Shown here: positions 43,369-44,624 of the stretch, one piece after another
Layout of the letters: each line of letters starts with the position of its first letter
Numbering within the stretch: position 1 is the stretch's first letter
Source: Candidatus Gottesmanbacteria bacterium
Lineage (GTDB): Bacteria; Patescibacteriota; Microgenomatia; UBA10105; UBA927
NCBI GenBank assembly: GCA_023245335.1
Contig: JAHFKK010000004.1
Location: 1-44,624, forward strand
DNA length: 44,624 nt
Reading direction: 5' to 3'
The notes under the pieces: generated by a model
Told to the model about the DNA's origin: nothing
The model's database searches: none
What the model saw: only the letters and a program-made list of their open reading frames with translations
Position numbers and translations under genes: made by a program

Positions 43369-43776
43369 TCACATAATCGCTTTCATGTCCTCGATCATTG
43401 CCATAGCCTCGGCATCACGCAAATCAAACGGCCCCTTTAAGCTAATGTCTTTCCCGTCATCCAATAGGCGCACGCGCCCACACCAATCCGATTCAAACAC
43501 CGGCCAGCCGTCAATCCCAATCTCCCGTTTCATCCGGTGCAATACCGCCGTTTGACGATGGCCGTAGTCAAAACCAGACCTATATACCCAGCCGAACTTA
43601 AACCCCGAAATAAACCAAGGCTTAATTAACTTTCCATCCCCCATCACCCGCGCCCAACATAAATGCAGGAAGTACTTGTAACTCTTGAACGTCAACCGGA
43701 TACGCTGTCCGTCGATATAAACGACCATACGGCGACCGTCAGTTTCGCCGGTCAGGATAATCTTGCGGCTACTCAT
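43369..43776 (-). CDS. Hypothetical protein before the early terminator (135 aa), winged-helix-like end
   Basis: ATG 43776 overlaps the upstream stop as ATGA. N-terminal strand region (KIILTGET...MVVYIDGQRI), then helices, then AVLHRMKREIG..WPVFESDWCGRVRLL, which resembles a winged helix (helix, strand, wing, strand). It is the last gene before the terminator, so it could control late transcription. No family is recognised. Confidence 0.55.
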   Translation of the reverse strand: MSSRKIILTGETDGRRMVVYIDGQRIRLTFKSYKYFLHLCWARVMGDGKLIKPWFISGFKFGWVYRSGFDYGHRQTAVLHRMKREIGIDGWPVFESDWCGRVRLLDDGKDISLKGPFDLRDAEAMAMIEDMKAIM

Positions 43777-44237
43777 GGCTTCCCCTTGATATAGACCCAA
43801 TGGGTGTCACATTCGATATAGAGTCCCGGTTTGGTCAGATTATACCCATCCGGCCCAATTTCAGGCAGAATAGTATCGGAGGGGAACGTATCACATTTGA
43901 CCGTAAACAGGTTCGTTTTCCCCGTCGAGTCGGCTGTGACCATGACGGCGTTCGGGAAAATAATCCGATAAAAGGTGTCTGAGGGAATCAGTGGGTCTGG
44001 GAAAAAAGAACCGGAATCGCACATAATACGTTCATTGGGAAGCGACTGATATGCCGACCCGGATGGCCGAATCGAATCAAGAAAAGAACCGGCATCACGC
44101 ATCTTCCAATTCCATTCTTCATTGCTTGGATATTGCTTTGCGTCAGGGCCGTTCCGACCAATCTTATATCGGCACGGATTATCCTGCCCCACCACGCACG
44201 CGGCCAAGAACAACAAAACGAGAACATACTTTTTCAT
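43773..44237 (-). CDS. Secreted or lipoprotein with CDT motifs (154 aa)
   Basis: ATG 44237 after AAAGGAGGG. Signal peptide MKKYVLVLLF; LAAC at 11-14 could be a lipobox, or cleavage may follow VVG. The mature part has cysteines in repeats of the form (I/V/K)CD(S/T): MCDSGS, KCDTFP, ECDTHW. The neighbouring gene at 44350 has the same motif three times, so the two are related. Function unknown. Confidence 0.65.
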   Translation of the reverse strand: MKKYVLVLLFLAACVVGQDNPCRYKIGRNGPDAKQYPSNEEWNWKMRDAGSFLDSIRPSGSAYQSLPNERIMCDSGSFFPDPLIPSDTFYRIIFPNAVMVTADSTGKTNLFTVKCDTFPSDTILPEIGPDGYNLTKPGLYIECDTHWVYIKGKP

Positions 44238-44353
44238 CGCCCATGCCCTCCTTTACTTATCCGGTTTAAAGCTATCAAAACACTGGCCGCTACCATAACA
44301 AGAAACAGGAATAAGTCAAACCAATCCGCCCGGCCCCAAAATGGAATGTTCAT
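44234..44353 (-). CDS. 39-aa single-pass membrane protein
   Basis: ATG 44353 overlaps the upstream stop, and the stop overlaps the next start, both as ATGA. One hydrophobic segment (about 12-30) with Arg/Lys at the C-terminus. A GGAAG site precedes it. Function unknown. Confidence 0.65.
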   Translation of the reverse strand: MNIPFWGRADWFDLFLFLVMVAASVLIALNRISKGGHGR

Positions 44354-44624
44354 GGCTTCCGCTCATAAACCGTGTCGCATTTGAGAACCGGGTCTTTGTA
44401 TATCGTCGCGTTCACATCTTGATTGTCGTCAAGGACAATTTTCCGCCCCTCAACCGTATAGTAACGGATATACCCCGCCGTGTCGCACTTCACCACCGGC
44501 TCGTACTCGATGGGGTATATGAAGTGGGTGTCGCAGATCACAGAATCGAATTGATAAATCTCTCCGCCGCCCGGCAATTCACAATCCCATGAAACTTTGA
44601 AACATAGGGGTGTTTCGGCAATCA
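44350..44624 (-). CDS. CDT-motif protein, start lies across the window junction
   Basis: The frame is open to the window end. If the sequence is circular, GTG (base 1, 44624, 44623) starts it, overlapping the previous stop as GTGA, and the product has 91 aa. Motifs SWDCELPGGG, ICDTHF, KCDTAG and KCDTVYERKP link it to the gene at 43773. No signal peptide is visible in this frame. An inner TTG at 44577 is rejected because conserved-looking sequence continues upstream of it. Confidence 0.7.
   Translation of the reverse strand, partial: IAETPLCFKVSWDCELPGGGEIYQFDSVICDTHFIYPIEYEPVVKCDTAGYIRYYTVEGRKIVLDDNQDVNATIYKDPVLKCDTVYERKP

Overview
The window looks like the complete, circularly permuted genome (44,624 bp) of a tailed phage with a short-tailed (podovirus-like) gene set. 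Essentially every gene lies on the minus strand. The two window ends fit together as coding sequence. The gene starting at 426 runs to position 1 and would meet a TGA at 44624-44622. A GTG made of base 1 plus 44624-44623 opens the reading frame that ends at 44350. The host is not identifiable from sequence. AGGAGG ribosome sites, Sec signal peptides, a lysozyme-type lytic transglycosylase and BACON/Ig-like domains suggest a diderm bacterium, possibly of the Bacteroidota/FCB kind (inference).

Reading in the direction of transcription (falling coordinates), there appear to be two long transcription units. The replication and early unit starts near 11.7 kb with a small ribbon-helix-helix regulator. 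It continues through a Gam/Gp157-like protein, a zinc-ribbon protein, an Ala-repeat protein, a probable single-strand annealing protein, a DEDDh exonuclease, a winged-helix replication initiator, DnaB helicase, a RusA-like resolvase, a PD-(D/E)XK-like nuclease and many small proteins. It then crosses the end of the window into a few small secreted or membrane proteins and stops at a strong intrinsic terminator (43249-43290). No phage DNA polymerase, primase or integrase was recognised.

The virion and lysis unit starts at 43234: terminase small and large subunits, two signal-peptide proteins of unknown role, portal (GTG start), two small proteins, scaffold, N4-gp56-like major capsid protein, a mini zinc protein, two head-tail adaptor-like proteins, a tail nozzle-like protein, and four internal-virion-type proteins. 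A cluster of tiny membrane proteins, four secreted tail or receptor-binding proteins (one a putative glycosidase with two BACON domains), a lytic transglycosylase, a duplicated-unit holin candidate and an outer-membrane-barrel-like protein follow. The unit ends with a metallophosphoesterase and small proteins, then a GC-rich hairpin at 11812-11846.

The most unusual feature is that ten proteins carry convincing N-terminal Sec signal peptides. They include the second adaptor, the tail nozzle-like protein and all the tail-tip or fibre proteins. The portal, scaffold, capsid, first adaptor and internal virion proteins have none. This suggests that distal tail parts are exported and perhaps assembled outside the cytoplasm. 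Most neighbouring genes overlap by ATGA, GTGA or TGATG, so translation is tightly coupled.
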